A stretch of 64,000 bases of DNA from an uncultured Alphaproteobacteria bacterium (GCA_947258435.1 CAMYID010000022.1:42961-106960); one strand, 5' to 3'; counted from the stretch's first letter, positions 10,070 through 19,440 are shown. The notes: a model not told the origin generated them from the sequence alone. Translations and numbers: made by a program.

Positions 10070-11110
10070 ATGATCCAAGAACTGAACGAACGCTCACGCC
10101 ATATATTCCGCTCGCTTGTCGAAGCCTATCTTAACGACGGCAGCCCGGTGGGATCGAAGACCATCAGCAGCCAGCTGCCGATGAGCCTCAGTCCTGCTTC
10201 GATCCGCAATGTGATGAAGGACCTTGAGTCGCTGGGGCTGATCTATTCGCCCCATACAAGCGCGGGCCGGATCCCGACCCATGCAGGGCTGCGCATGTTC
10301 GTCGATGCGATGCTGGAAGTCGGCAATCTGACAGAACAGGAGCGCCGTCAGATCGAAACATCGGTGGCCGGTTCAACCGCCCGGCTTGAGGATATGCTGT
10401 CGGATGCCACAACGCGCCTGTCGGGGCTGTCGCGCTGCGCCGGGCTTGTCCTGTCGCCCAAACAGGAAACATCGCTCAAGCATGTCGAATTCGTTCAGAC
10501 CGGACCTGAGCAGGCGCTGGTGATCCTGGTCAGCGAGGACGGTAATGTGGAAAACCGGATCATCGGCCTGCCCCGGGGCATGACACCGGCGGCGATCACC
10601 CAGGCGACGAACTATCTCAATGCGCGGGTTCTGGGCCGGACGCTTGCGGAAGCGCGCACCGATATCATGGGCGAGCTTGAAGCGCGCAAGGCGGAGCTGG
10701 ACGAATTGACGACGAAAGTCGTTGAAGCCGGTCTTGCGACCTGGGGCGGCAATGCGAGCGATGGCGGCAGTGCGCTGATCGTACGCGGCCGCTCGAACCT
10801 GCTGGAAGAGGTTCAGGGCGCAGAAGATCTTGAGCGAATCCGGGTATTGTTCGACGATCTGGAGCATAAGCGCGATCTTGTGCAGTTGCTTGAACTGTCG
10901 CAACAAGCCGAGGGGGTGCGGATTTTTATCGGCGCTGAAAACAAACTTTTCAGCCTGTCGGGTTCATCGGTGATCATTGCACCTTATATGAATGCACGCG
11001 AACAGGTTGTCGGCGCGATCGGCGTGATCGGCCCGACGCGGCTGAACTATGCGCGGATTATCCCGATGGTCGATTACACCGCCAAGGTGATCGGGCAATT
11101 GCTTCGCTGA
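10070..11110 (+). CDS. hrcA: Heat-inducible transcription repressor HrcA
   Basis: HrcA represses chaperone genes by binding the CIRCE inverted repeat and is itself folded by GroEL. I start at the ATG at 10070-10072 ([11 protein letters not shown]), which matches the family N-terminus. The 20 upstream codons in frame look non-coding. The 346-residue protein has an N-terminal winged-helix ([20 protein letters not shown], then [18 protein letters not shown], about 25-85) and the C-terminal GAF-like HrcA domain ending in [19 protein letters not shown]. It is followed by grpE after 151 bp. I see no CIRCE element in this block, so its targets probably lie elsewhere (groESL). Confidence 0.96.
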   Translation: MIQELNERSRHIFRSLVEAYLNDGSPVGSKTISSQLPMSLSPASIRNVMKDLESLGLIYSPHTSAGRIPTHAGLRMFVDAMLEVGNLTEQERRQIETSVAGSTARLEDMLSDATTRLSGLSRCAGLVLSPKQETSLKHVEFVQTGPEQALVILVSEDGNVENRIIGLPRGMTPAAITQATNYLNARVLGRTLAEARTDIMGELEARKAELDELTTKVVEAGLATWGGNASDGGSALIVRGRSNLLEEVQGAEDLERIRVLFDDLEHKRDLVQLLELSQQAEGVRIFIGAENKLFSLSGSSVIIAPYMNAREQVVGAIGVIGPTRLNYARIIPMVDYTAKVIGQLLR

Positions 11111-11124
11111 CGGCCTTTCGCACA

Positions 11125-11166
11125 GGCATCAGAGGCATCGGACCCCCGGATCCATCGTCTGATGCC
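11125..11166 (+). other. Long-loop inverted repeat between hrcA and grpE
   Basis: GGCATCAGA (11125-11133) and TCTGATGCC (11158-11166) form a perfect 9-bp stem around a 24-nt loop just after the hrcA stop. There is no clean U-tract behind it, so it may be an attenuator or a processing site rather than a full terminator. Confidence 0.4.
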
Positions 11167-11261
11167 CCGGTTTATTGACGGCGGCTAGCGGTATGTGGCA
11201 CGGAAACTGCCTTGCGCCGCCACAACCGCTATCGCCGCGCCTTGCTTATTGAGAGGATTTT

Positions 11262-12002
11262 ATGACGCACCCGCAGGAACCGCACACTCAGGAAGACAAG
11301 AAACCGGCTGAGGAACAGGATGGGGTGGACGCGGCCGCCCGGCCCGCGGCAGATGCGCCGCAACCGGACCCGGATACGGAGAGCGGAGCGGACGACACCC
11401 TGTCCGCAGGTGCCGCCGATCCTGCTGAAGACGCGTCAGATGAGGAATTGTCACCCGATGCGGTGATTGCCGAACTGCAGGCGCAGATCGCCACGCTCAA
11501 GGATCAGGCCTTGCGGGCCACGGCGGAGGCGGAGAATGTGCGGCGGCGGGCTGCCCGGGAAAAGGCTGACGCAAGCAAGTACGGCATCAGCAATCTGGCG
11601 CGCGATCTGTTGTCTGTGCCCGATAATCTCGCCCGCGCCATCGACAGTGTGAGCGAAGAGGCGCAGCAGGCGGGCAGCGAAACCCTGCAGACCCTGCTCG
11701 AGGGGGTCAAACTGACGCAGAAAGAGCTGCTGCAGGTGCTGGAACGGCACGGAATTCAGCCCATTCACCCCGAAGGTGAAAAATTCGACCCGAATTTCCA
11801 TCAGGCCATGTTCGAAGCGCCGGGCACCGGCCAGCCGGACGGCACGGTGGTGCAGGTGGTCCAGACAGGCTATCTGATCGGCGAACGATTGCTGCGGCCC
11901 GCCATGGTCGGCGTGGCGAAGGGCGGCAATCCCGGACAGGGCGGAGACGGGCAATCGGCGCAGGAGCCCGCGCCGGGCAGTCAGCTGGATACATCGGCCT
12001 GA
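11262..12002 (+). CDS. grpE: Nucleotide exchange factor GrpE
   Basis: GrpE releases ADP from DnaK and acts as a thermosensor for the chaperone cycle. The 246-residue protein has a long acidic, disordered N-terminus (about 1-65), then the dimerising coiled coil (VIAELQAQIATLKDQALRATAEAENVRRR) and the beta-wing domain with FDPNFHQAMFE and GYLIGERLLRPAMVGVAKG, the classic GrpE signature. Length exceeds the E. coli protein by about 50 residues because of the acidic head and a Gly/Gln tail. The ATG at 11262 follows GAGAGGA. It stands between hrcA and dnaK in the usual heat-shock block. Confidence 0.96.
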   Translation: MTHPQEPHTQEDKKPAEEQDGVDAAARPAADAPQPDPDTESGADDTLSAGAADPAEDASDEELSPDAVIAELQAQIATLKDQALRATAEAENVRRRAAREKADASKYGISNLARDLLSVPDNLARAIDSVSEEAQQAGSETLQTLLEGVKLTQKELLQVLERHGIQPIHPEGEKFDPNFHQAMFEAPGTGQPDGTVVQVVQTGYLIGERLLRPAMVGVAKGGNPGQGGDGQSAQEPAPGSQLDTSA

Positions 12003-12047
12003 CCGATGCACCAGCCGCACCCTTGGCGCACCACAATGCAACAGAAT

Positions 12048-12065
12048 TGCGACAGTTCTGTCGCA
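12048..12065. promoter_or_regulatory. Perfect 8-bp-arm palindrome downstream of grpE
   Basis: TGCGACAG-TT-CTGTCGCA (12048-12065) lies 46 bp after the grpE stop and about 50 bp upstream of the dnaK -35. With only two bases between arms it looks more like a protein-binding operator than a hairpin terminator. The binding protein is unknown. Confidence 0.4.
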
Positions 12066-12116
12066 CAAACGCACCGGTTATGAGTCTTTTTTGTAGCATT
12101 TGCCATGACTGCAAGG

Positions 12117-12145
12117 TTGCGGTGCAATGGTGACAATCCTATATA
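12117..12145 (+). promoter_or_regulatory. dnaK promoter, sigma-70/sigma-32 type
   Basis: TTGCGG (12117-12122), a 17-bp spacer, then TATATA (12140-12145) preceded by CC. The GTTGC...CCTATAT pattern also resembles the alphaproteobacterial RpoH consensus. A start near 12152 would leave a leader of about 118 nt ahead of dnaK. No CIRCE element is present, so induction would depend on RpoH rather than HrcA. Confidence 0.55.
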
Positions 12146-12269
12146 CCCAGCGAGTGGTCGTGTCGGGCGGGGCTTGCCCATCTGGCGCGAAACTGATCAA
12201 ACGGAACAATTGGGGATTGGCAAGGGTGCTCTTTAAGGCCCGGTCAATCTGCCGCGGGAGTAAATGATC

Positions 12270-14186
12270 ATGGCAAAAGTAATCGGTATTGACCTTGGGA
12301 CGACAAATTCCTGTGTCGCCATTATGGACGGGTCAAACCCCAAAGTAATCGAGAATGCCGAGGGCACGCGGACGACCCCGTCGATCGTCGCATTTGCCGA
12401 TGATGGTGAACGGCTTGTCGGCCAGCCCGCCAAGCGCCAGGCTGTTACCAATCCGGAACGGACGCTGTTTGCGATCAAGCGTCTGATCGGGCGTAATTTC
12501 GACGACCCGACGGTGCAGAAAGACGCCAAGCTCGTCCCCTACAAGATCAGCAAGGCTGATAATGGCGACGCCTGGGTCGAAGTGGATGGCGAGAAATATT
12601 CGCCCAGTCAGATTTCCGCCTTCATCCTGCAGAAGATGAAGGAAACCGCCGAATCCTATCTCGGCGAAACCGTCTCGCAGGCGGTGATCACCGTCCCTGC
12701 CTATTTCAGCGACGCACAGCGTCAGGCAACAAAGGACGCGGGCAAGATTGCCGGACTTGAAGTTCTGCGGATCATCAACGAACCGACCGCCGCCTCGCTG
12801 GCCTATGGGCTGGATAAAGAGGAAGGCAAGGTCATTGCCGTTTATGATCTGGGCGGCGGCACGTTCGACGTGTCGGTTCTGGAAATCGGCGATGGCGTGT
12901 TTGAAGTGAAATCCACCAATGGCGACACGTTCCTTGGTGGTGAGGATTTCGACATGCGTATTGTCGATTACCTTGCCACAGAGTTCCAGAAAGAGAACGG
13001 CATTGATCTGCGCAATGACAAGCTGGCACTGCAGCGCCTGAAGGAAGAGGCGGAGAAGGCGAAGATCGAGCTGTCCTCGACAACCCAGACCGAAATCAAT
13101 CTGCCCTTTATCACGGCGGATCAGACCGGTCCCAAGCATCTGACGATGAAGCTGAGCCGGGCCAAACTCGAGTCACTTGTCGATGATCTCATTCAACGCA
13201 CGGTCGAACCCTGCAGGACAGCCCTCAAGGATGCCGGGCTGAGCGCCGGCAATATCGATGAGATTGTGCTGGTCGGCGGCATGACACGGATGCCGAAAGT
13301 ACGCGAAGTTGTTCAGAAGTTCTTTGGCCGCGAGCCGCATAAGGGCGTCAATCCCGACGAGGTTGTTGCCATGGGCGCGGCAATTCAGGCCGGCGTGCTG
13401 CAGGGCGATGTCAAGGATGTGCTGCTGCTCGACGTGACCCCCCTGTCGCTGGGTATCGAAACCCTGGGCGGTGTGTTCACCCGGCTGATCGACAAGAACA
13501 CCACAATCCCGACCAAGAAAAGCCAGACCTTCTCGACCGCCGAGGATAATCAGTCGGCCGTGACAATCCGGGTGTTCCAGGGCGAACGCGAGATGGCGGC
13601 GGACAACAAATTCCTTAACCAGTTCGATCTGGTCGGTATTCCGCCCGCACCGCGCGGCGTGCCGCAGGTCGAGGTTACCTTCGATATCGATGCGAACGGC
13701 ATTGTGAATGTCAGCGCCAAAGACAATGCCACGGGCAAGGAACAGCATATCCAGATCCAGGCCTCAGGCGGTCTGAGCGATGCCGAGATCGACCAGATGG
13801 TCAAGGACGCCGAATCGCATGCCGAGGAAGACAAGAAGCGCCGCGAGAATGTGGAAGTCCGCAATCAGGCGGAACAGGCAATCCACACAACCGAGCGGAC
13901 ATTGTCCGATGCGGGCGACAAGGCCCCCGCAGAGGTCAGGCAGACAATCGAAACCGCGATGGCTGATCTGCGCACCGCGCTTGAGGATGAGAATGCCGGC
14001 AAGGACGTGCTGGAACCGAAAATCCAGGCGCTGATGGAAGCTTCGATGAAACTTGGCGAGGCAATGTACGCCCAGGACCAGGATACCGCATCGCAGGCCC
14101 CTGAGGATGAGGCCGCGGCAGGCGATGACGATGTCGTGGACGCCGACTTCGAAGAAGTCGATGACGACAAGAAAGATCAGGCCTGA
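12270..14186 (+). CDS. dnaK: Chaperone DnaK (Hsp70)
   Basis: DnaK is the cytosolic Hsp70 that binds unfolded peptides in an ATP cycle driven by DnaJ and GrpE. I choose the ATG at 12270 ([10 protein letters not shown]) because GGAG at 12257-12260 lies 9 bp from it, while the ATG at 12264 is too close. The 638 residues show the phosphate-1 motif GIDLGTTNS (5-13), [13 protein letters not shown] near 190-202, the third Hsp70 signature [11 protein letters not shown], a substrate-binding domain from about 390, and an acidic tail ending [16 protein letters not shown] hairpin terminator follows at 14238. Confidence 0.98.
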   Translation: MAKVIGIDLGTTNSCVAIMDGSNPKVIENAEGTRTTPSIVAFADDGERLVGQPAKRQAVTNPERTLFAIKRLIGRNFDDPTVQKDAKLVPYKISKADNGDAWVEVDGEKYSPSQISAFILQKMKETAESYLGETVSQAVITVPAYFSDAQRQATKDAGKIAGLEVLRIINEPTAASLAYGLDKEEGKVIAVYDLGGGTFDVSVLEIGDGVFEVKSTNGDTFLGGEDFDMRIVDYLATEFQKENGIDLRNDKLALQRLKEEAEKAKIELSSTTQTEINLPFITADQTGPKHLTMKLSRAKLESLVDDLIQRTVEPCRTALKDAGLSAGNIDEIVLVGGMTRMPKVREVVQKFFGREPHKGVNPDEVVAMGAAIQAGVLQGDVKDVLLLDVTPLSLGIETLGGVFTRLIDKNTTIPTKKSQTFSTAEDNQSAVTIRVFQGEREMAADNKFLNQFDLVGIPPAPRGVPQVEVTFDIDANGIVNVSAKDNATGKEQHIQIQASGGLSDAEIDQMVKDAESHAEEDKKRRENVEVRNQAEQAIHTTERTLSDAGDKAPAEVRQTIETAMADLRTALEDENAGKDVLEPKIQALMEASMKLGEAMYAQDQDTASQAPEDEAAAGDDDVVDADFEEVDDDKKDQA

Positions 14187-14237
14187 CAGCGGACCGTGCC
14201 AAAGGCATGCCGTATGAATGCCACATAAATCCATTTC

Positions 14238-14275
14238 CGGCAGGGCGCCACAGAACGCCCTGCCGCTTGTCTTTG
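14238..14275 (+). terminator. Hairpin terminator after dnaK
   Basis: CGGCAGGGCG (14238-14247) and CGCCCTGCCG (14256-14265) form a perfect 10-bp GC-rich stem with an 8-nt loop, followed by a T-rich CTTGTCTTT. It lies 51 bp after the dnaK stop and would separate dnaK from dnaJ at least partly. Confidence 0.75.
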
Positions 14276-14331
14276 AAGACCAGAGGCAATTTCCAAACCA
14301 AATTCCGATAAAGCGATAGCAAACAAGAATT

Positions 14332-15462
14332 ATGACCCGCCAATGCTTTTACCAGACGCTTGGGGTGGATCGCGGCGCATCCCCCGAAGTCATAAAAAAG
14401 GCTTATCGCAAGCTGGCAAAGGAATACCATCCGGACCGCAACCGCGATAATCCCGACGCCGAGACCACTTTCAAGAAGATCAGCGAAGCCTATGACATCC
14501 TGAAGGATGATCAGAAGCGGGCCGCCTATGACCGGTTTGGCCATGCGGCATTCGAAAATGGCGGAATGGGCAACGGACATGGCGGTGGCGGCTTTGGCTT
14601 TACCGATCTGTCCGACGTCTTCGACGATCTGTTCGGCGATTTTATGGGCGGCGGACGGCGCGGCGGCAATCGCGGTCGTGGGGCAGATCTGCGATATAAC
14701 CTCGAGGTTTCGCTCGAGGAGGCGTTTCACGGCAAACAGGAAACGCTGCATATTCCCACCACGGTCAGCTGCGAAGCCTGTCACGGCAGTGGCGCAGAAC
14801 CCGGCACCCAGCCTACCACATGCCCGACCTGCGAAGGCAGTGGCAAAGTGCGCGCGCAACAGGGGTTTTTTACGATCGAACGAAGCTGCCCGGGTTGCAA
14901 CGGGCGGGGCGTGGTTATCGAAACGCCGTGCACTGCCTGCCGGGGCGCGGGCCGCGTGCAGAAAGAACGCACATTGAACGTCAACATTCCTGCCGGTGTG
15001 GAAGAGGGAACCCGGATCCGTCTGTCGGGCGAGGGCGAAGCAGGCACCCAGGGCAGCGTCAGCGGCGATCTGTACATTTTCATATCCGTTACCCCACATC
15101 CGCTTTTTCAGCGTAGCGGCGCCGATCTGTTCTGCCGTGTCCCCATTTCCATGACCCGCGCAGCATTGGGCGGGCATATCGAGGTCCCCACCATGGCGGG
15201 CAAAAAAGCCCGGGTAACGGTGCCTGAAGGGTGCCAGAGCGGCCGCCAGTTCCGGCTGCGCGGCAAAGGCATGCCGGCCCTGCGCGGTGCCGGTCACGGC
15301 GATCTGTATATCGAGCTAATGGTGGAAACACCTGTTAACCTCACCAGGCGGCAAAAAGAACTGCTTGAGGAATTTGAAGAAGGTGGCAGTAGCGAAACCT
15401 CCCCTGAATCCCATGGCTTTTTCGCAAAAGTCAGAGAGATCTGGGACGATCTGACAGACTGA
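14332..15462 (+). CDS. dnaJ: Chaperone DnaJ (Hsp40)
   Basis: DnaJ delivers substrates to DnaK and stimulates its ATPase. The 376-residue protein has a J domain with the HPD triad in [13 protein letters not shown] (about 31-43), a Gly/Phe-rich stretch (about 75-105), and four zinc-binding CxxCxGxG-type repeats ([32 protein letters not shown], about 145-208). The C-terminal substrate domain follows. It starts 66 bp after the dnaK terminator, with only a weak ribosome site (AACAAGAA), so it may have its own promoter. Confidence 0.97.
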   Translation: MTRQCFYQTLGVDRGASPEVIKKAYRKLAKEYHPDRNRDNPDAETTFKKISEAYDILKDDQKRAAYDRFGHAAFENGGMGNGHGGGGFGFTDLSDVFDDLFGDFMGGGRRGGNRGRGADLRYNLEVSLEEAFHGKQETLHIPTTVSCEACHGSGAEPGTQPTTCPTCEGSGKVRAQQGFFTIERSCPGCNGRGVVIETPCTACRGAGRVQKERTLNVNIPAGVEEGTRIRLSGEGEAGTQGSVSGDLYIFISVTPHPLFQRSGADLFCRVPISMTRAALGGHIEVPTMAGKKARVTVPEGCQSGRQFRLRGKGMPALRGAGHGDLYIELMVETPVNLTRRQKELLEEFEEGGSSETSPESHGFFAKVREIWDDLTD

Positions 15463-15509
15463 GATTTGACCGCCGGTCCCGCTACCGCGCCAGGCATTTC
15501 CTGTCGCGC

Positions 15510-15532
15510 CGCCATCGGCTAAACTGATGGCG
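15510..15532 (+). other. Stem-loop downstream of dnaJ
   Basis: CGCCATC (15510-15516) and GATGGCG (15526-15532) make a 7-bp stem with a 9-nt loop, about 48 bp after the dnaJ stop. No U-tract follows, so termination here is uncertain. Confidence 0.35.
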
Positions 15533-15579
15533 CATGCCAGTTTCGGTACATGCGTTCGTTTCATCTTCTGGATCATCAC

Positions 15580-16212
15580 ATGGCCTTATCTGTCATCGGT
15601 GCCGGTTTCGGACGCACCGGCACCTTGTCGCTTAAAGCCGCGCTCGAAACGCTCGGGATTGGCCGCTGCTATCATATGGTGGAAATCATCGCCAATCCGG
15701 ACTTTGCCGCCGCCTGGGAACAGGCGGCCGATGGCGGACCGGTCGACTGGGACCGGGTTTTTGCGGGTTATGGCGCAACTGTCGACTGGCCGGCTGCGGC
15801 CTTTTACCGCGAACTTGCCGATTATTATCCCGGGGCGCGTGTGATTTTGACCGTCCGTGATTCCGAAAGCTGGTTTGAAAGCACGCAAAATACGATTTTC
15901 AGTCCCCTGGTCCGGCAACGAAACAGCGACAGTACAGGCGAAAACCGCGGCCGGATGGCAGAAAAAATCATTATTGAGGGGACTTTTAAGGGCCGCCAGC
16001 ATGACAAGCAGGCCGCGATTGCGACCTATGAAGCCCATAACCGGAAAGTGCAGGAGGTGATCGCCCCCGAGCGGCTGCTTGTCTATCATGTCGCCGAAGG
16101 ATGGGCGCCGCTTTGCGATTTTCTGGGATATCCGGTGCCCGATACCCCATTCCCCAACGTCAATTCCACAGACGAATTCCGTCAGATGTTCGGCGGCGAC
16201 CGGGCAAAGTAG
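15580..16212 (+). CDS. Sulfotransferase-family protein (Sulfotransfer_4-like)
   Basis: The 210-residue product resembles small sulfotransferase-fold proteins that use PAPS as donor. The N-terminus GAGFGRTGTLSLKAALETLG (about 7-26) is the 5'-phosphosulfate-binding loop, and VILTVRDSESWFEST (about 87-101) matches the 3'-phosphate-binding segment with its conserved Arg and Ser. I use the ATG at 15580 because the conserved fold starts right there; the in-frame ATG at 15550 adds ten unrelated residues. The substrate is unknown and nothing nearby points to sulfated products. Confidence 0.75.
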   Translation: MALSVIGAGFGRTGTLSLKAALETLGIGRCYHMVEIIANPDFAAAWEQAADGGPVDWDRVFAGYGATVDWPAAAFYRELADYYPGARVILTVRDSESWFESTQNTIFSPLVRQRNSDSTGENRGRMAEKIIIEGTFKGRQHDKQAAIATYEAHNRKVQEVIAPERLLVYHVAEGWAPLCDFLGYPVPDTPFPNVNSTDEFRQMFGGDRAK

Positions 16213-16256
16213 GATCGCCCCTTATCCGCACCGCTCACACCTCGCCCCCATTGCCT

Positions 16257-16280
16257 CACCGCTAACCTCCACCGCTAACC
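16257..16280 (+). repeat. 11-bp direct repeat upstream of mscS
   Basis: CACCGCTAACC occurs at 16257-16267 and again at 16270-16280 in the 83-bp gap between the sulfotransferase-like gene and the MscS gene. It could be a small slippage duplication or paired sites; I see no known motif. Confidence 0.5.
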
Positions 16281-16295
16281 CCGGATGAAGCTGTT

Positions 16296-17153
16296 ATGAA
16301 CGATTTGGAAATCAATCTGGATACCGCCGGAACGATCGTCGATACGGTCACTGAATTCGCGGTTGCCTACGGCTTTCAGATACTTGGCTCGCTTGTCATT
16401 TTTCTGATCGGGCTGAAGCTGACAAGCTGGGCCGGCGCCCGGACCGCACAATTCGCCCTTGGCCGCAATATCGACCAGACATTGTCTGTCTTTATCGGCA
16501 ATGTCGTGCGGGTGTTGCTGCTGGCGCTTCTGGTCGTTATCACCCTTGGTAATTTCGGAATATCCATCGCACCGCTGATCGCATTGGCCGGTGCTTCCGC
16601 ATTCGGTCTGACCCTTGCCATTCAGGGACCGCTATCGAATTACGGGGCGGGCTTTGCGATCATTCTGACGCGGCCCTTCGTGGTGGGCGACACGATTACC
16701 GTGCGCCGGGTCAGCGGTGTGGTTGAGGAAATCACCCTGGCTGCGACCGTTCTGATTGGCGAGGATACGGAAAAGATCACCATTCCCAACAAGGAAATCG
16801 TCGGCCAGGTCATCGTCAATTCCCATGACAAGCGGGTTGTTGAGACGCGCATCGCCGTCGCCGCGGATACGCAGATCGACAAGGCCGTCGCCAGCCTGCG
16901 CAATATGATCACCGCCCAGCTCAACATATGCAAAGAACCCGCCCCGCAGATCGGGATTCACGATTTTACCTATGGGGGGGTCGTGCTGGGCCTGCGTTAC
17001 TGGACGCCCAGCCAGGGCTATTTCCAGACCCGCTATGCGGTCAATATCGCCGCGCTGGCCGCATTGCGCGAGGCGGGGTGCGAATTACTCGACAACCCGA
17101 TCGGGGCCGATGCGGCGGCACTCAGCGCCGATCGCGAAAATCAGCTTGAATAG
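16296..17153 (+). CDS. mscS: Small-conductance mechanosensitive channel (MscS family)
   Basis: MscS channels open under membrane tension and release solutes during hypo-osmotic shock. At 285 residues it has the length of E. coli MscS. There are three N-terminal hydrophobic segments (about 22-42, 64-86, 90-112). The pore helix contains the Gly/Ala-packed ALAGASAFGLTLAIQGPLSNYGAG, and the beta domain has RPFVVGDTITV and ITIPNKEIVGQVIVN, all typical. It runs towards the inositol-3-phosphate synthase gene with 104 bp between stops. Confidence 0.93.
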   Translation: MNDLEINLDTAGTIVDTVTEFAVAYGFQILGSLVIFLIGLKLTSWAGARTAQFALGRNIDQTLSVFIGNVVRVLLLALLVVITLGNFGISIAPLIALAGASAFGLTLAIQGPLSNYGAGFAIILTRPFVVGDTITVRRVSGVVEEITLAATVLIGEDTEKITIPNKEIVGQVIVNSHDKRVVETRIAVAADTQIDKAVASLRNMITAQLNICKEPAPQIGIHDFTYGGVVLGLRYWTPSQGYFQTRYAVNIAALAALREAGCELLDNPIGADAAALSADRENQLE

Positions 17154-17257
17154 GTACCTGCCTACCGATGCATGAGAACCGGTGGCTGACAGGAGATTCC
17201 AACAACAGATAGCCAATAACGGCACCTGGGACAGATGCCTGCGCGCCGACCAAAGCG

Positions 17258-18403
17258 CTACTCCGCGGCCACATCGGTCATCTTGACCGGCGAGACGACA
17301 CCGTCTTCCGCTTCCTTGCCGGCAATGAAGGCTTCACAGGCATCATGCGCAACCGAATCGCGCATCTGCCGCGGCGGGCTTTTCATGAAATAGGCCGATG
17401 GCGCCTCGATCGGGCCGCCCTGCCCGCGTTCCAGCGCAAGACGCGCGCACCGTACCGCGTCAATCACCACACCGGCGCTGTTGGGGCTGTCCTGCACGGA
17501 CAGGCGCATCTCAAGCTCGATCGGCGCGCCGCCAAAGCCAACACCTTCCATGCGGATGAAGGCCACCTTGTTATCTTTCTGCCAGGGTACATAGTCTGAC
17601 GGGCCGATATGAATATTGCCTGATGCGAGCCTGGCGTCGAGCTGCGACTGAACCGACTCGGTTTTCGATGTTTTCTTCGATTTAAGCCGTTCAACGGCCA
17701 GCATATTAAGGAAGTCGGTATTGCCGCCGGTATTAAGCTGATAGGTCCGGTCCAGCAGATAGCCACGGTCGCCGAACAGCCGTGTCAGGGCCCGGTGGAC
17801 AATGGTTGCGCCAACCTGGCTTTTGATGTCATCGCCGATGATGGGGATGCCCGCCTGCGTGAACTTCTCCGCCCATTCAGGGTCGGACGCAATAAAGACC
17901 GGCACGCAATTGACCATTGCGACCCCCGCCTCAAGACAGGCGTGCGCATAATGACGAACCGCCTGCTCGGACCCCACGGGCAGATAGCAGATCAGCACCT
18001 CCGCCCCGCTGTCGCGCAAACTCTGCGCGATATCCACAGGCTCCGCATCGGCGGCCCGGAACGCTTCATCATCGTCATAATCGGACATATGCGGCGCAAT
18101 GCCGTCAAGAACCGGCGCCATCTGGACAACCACACCCGATGGGGGCAGTTCCGACTGAAACACCATGGTGCAGTTCGGCTTGGCGAAAATCGCTTCTTCA
18201 AGGGGTCGACCGACCTTGCGCCGGTCGATGTCGAAGGCCGCAACGACATCGATATCGCAGGGTTTCCAGCCACCAATATCGGGATGCATCAAACCGGCAC
18301 TGGCTGCATTTTCGCCATCCGCATAAAAGGTGATGCCTTGAATCAAAGAGCTGGCGCAGTTTCCAACACCTGCGATCGCCACCCTGATCTTCGCCATTCG
18401 CAT
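17258..18403 (-). CDS. ino1: Inositol-3-phosphate synthase (actinobacterial/archaeal type)
   Basis: Converts glucose-6-phosphate to L-myo-inositol-1(3)-phosphate using NAD, the committed step to inositol. The 381-residue protein starts KIRVAIAGVGNCASSLIQG, the NAD-binding loop of prokaryotic Ino1. It contains VAAFDIDRRKVG, CYLPVGSE, GDDIKSQVGATIVHR (about 190-204), LNTGGNTDFLNML and KSKKTSKTESVQS, which are family active-site segments. The ATG at 18401-18403 follows GGAAGGA. The gene is uncommon in alphaproteobacteria. No inositol phosphatase or phosphatidylinositol synthase gene lies in the window, so whether inositol goes into lipids or a compatible solute is open. Confidence 0.9.
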   Translation of the reverse strand: MRMAKIRVAIAGVGNCASSLIQGITFYADGENAASAGLMHPDIGGWKPCDIDVVAAFDIDRRKVGRPLEEAIFAKPNCTMVFQSELPPSGVVVQMAPVLDGIAPHMSDYDDDEAFRAADAEPVDIAQSLRDSGAEVLICYLPVGSEQAVRHYAHACLEAGVAMVNCVPVFIASDPEWAEKFTQAGIPIIGDDIKSQVGATIVHRALTRLFGDRGYLLDRTYQLNTGGNTDFLNMLAVERLKSKKTSKTESVQSQLDARLASGNIHIGPSDYVPWQKDNKVAFIRMEGVGFGGAPIELEMRLSVQDSPNSAGVVIDAVRCARLALERGQGGPIEAPSAYFMKSPPRQMRDSVAHDACEAFIAGKEAEDGVVSPVKMTDVAAE

Positions 18404-18837
18404 TCAATCCTTCCATTTGGGACAGCAGAAACGACCACCGTCCAGAAACAAAGGCCCTGATCAGGCCCCCCCATCAGTTACAGCATGCGCATTCACCTTG
18501 CGCCGGCCAACTACCCTAAGCCAGCCTCGCATCTAATAAAAGGGGCCAAGAGTGTATGCGGTTTACCCCACAAGCAAATTGCCGAAATATGTACAATTTG
18601 TTACGCGGCTGCTTGATTCCTAAGCGATTTCGCGCATGGCTGTAAAGCTTGAAAGCATGGCAAACCCGTCGCCATTGTGACTTTCAAACCCGCCAAGGTG
18701 AAAAAAGCAGATAATGAACCGCGCCAACCGGCGGCACACGGGCAGGCGCGCACCGGCCTTGCCAGGCGATAATTGCTTTTGCCGGTGCGCACAGCTAAAC
18801 CGGAACAATCGATTTCACCATCAACCCGTGCACCGCA
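18404..18837. other. 434-bp divergent intergenic region (ino1 / prolyl-tRNA deacylase)
   Basis: No convincing gene is visible. Operator-like features include CCTGATCAGG (18456-18465), a perfect 10-bp palindrome 53 bp upstream of ino1, and the inverted repeat CAAATTG (18575-18581) / CAATTTG (18594-18600). AT-rich stretches around 18535-18605 and 18755-18815 probably hold the two divergent promoters. Confidence 0.5.
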
Positions 18838-19347
18838 ATGGATCCGCTTGAAGCCGCGCAGCAACGCTTATTCGCCCGCCTGTCCGAACTCGACATCGCG
18901 GCGACCACCTACCGCCATCCGCCGCTGCATACGGTCGCTGAAAGTCAGGCTTATCGGAAAGATATGCCCGGCGCCCATTGCAAGAACCTGTTTCTGAAAG
19001 ACAAGAAACAGCAATTTTGGCTGATTGTGATGCTGGAAGACAGGCAGGTCGCGCTGAATCAGCTACCAGGACATATCGGATCGGCAAGGCTGAGTTTCGG
19101 CAAACCCGATCTGTTGCGGCAGGTGCTGGGCGTTCAGCCCGGATCCGTCACACCTTTCGCGCTGATCAACGATACCGCACAACAGGTCAATGTCATTCTG
19201 GACAAGGCGATGCTTGCCGCACCGCTGGTCTATTATCATCCCCTCGATAACCGCGCGACAACGGCATTGGCGGCAGACGATCTGCTGCGTTTCATCGCGT
19301 CCTGCGGCCACAGCCCCCGGATTGTCGATTTCGACGCGCTTGCTTGA
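18838..19347 (+). CDS. YbaK-domain prolyl-tRNA editing deacylase (ProX/PrdX type)
   Basis: The 169-residue protein is a free-standing YbaK/ProX editing domain, a family that hydrolyses mischarged Ala-tRNA(Pro) or related aminoacyl-tRNAs. It contains HPPLHTVAESQAYRKDMPGAHCKNLFLKDKKQQFWLIV in shorter recognisable parts: HPPLHTVAE (about 27-35), the conserved Lys in HCKNLFLKD (about 47-55), and TPFALINDTAQQVNVILD (about 105-122). The KNLFLKD and FWLIV segments favour the PrdX/ProXp-ala branch over YbaK itself. The ribosome site is weak. Substrate specificity is inferred. Confidence 0.85.
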   Translation: MDPLEAAQQRLFARLSELDIAATTYRHPPLHTVAESQAYRKDMPGAHCKNLFLKDKKQQFWLIVMLEDRQVALNQLPGHIGSARLSFGKPDLLRQVLGVQPGSVTPFALINDTAQQVNVILDKAMLAAPLVYYHPLDNRATTALAADDLLRFIASCGHSPRIVDFDALA

Positions 19348-19440
19348 ATTGAGCAAAAACCGCTACATCTCTACAGTAACGCAATATGTTAAAGGGTGCT
19401 TGTGCAAGCGACAGGCGCGGGCAGGCCACATTCGTATGAC

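Noticed and set aside
13936..15297. A 453-codon minus-strand frame
   Set aside because: Antisense to dnaK and dnaJ and crossing the dnaK terminator; no motif or ribosome site.
18601..18864. An 87-codon minus-strand frame in the ino1 upstream gap
   Set aside because: It would overlap the start of the prolyl-tRNA editing gene, has Cys/Arg-rich random composition and no ribosome site.
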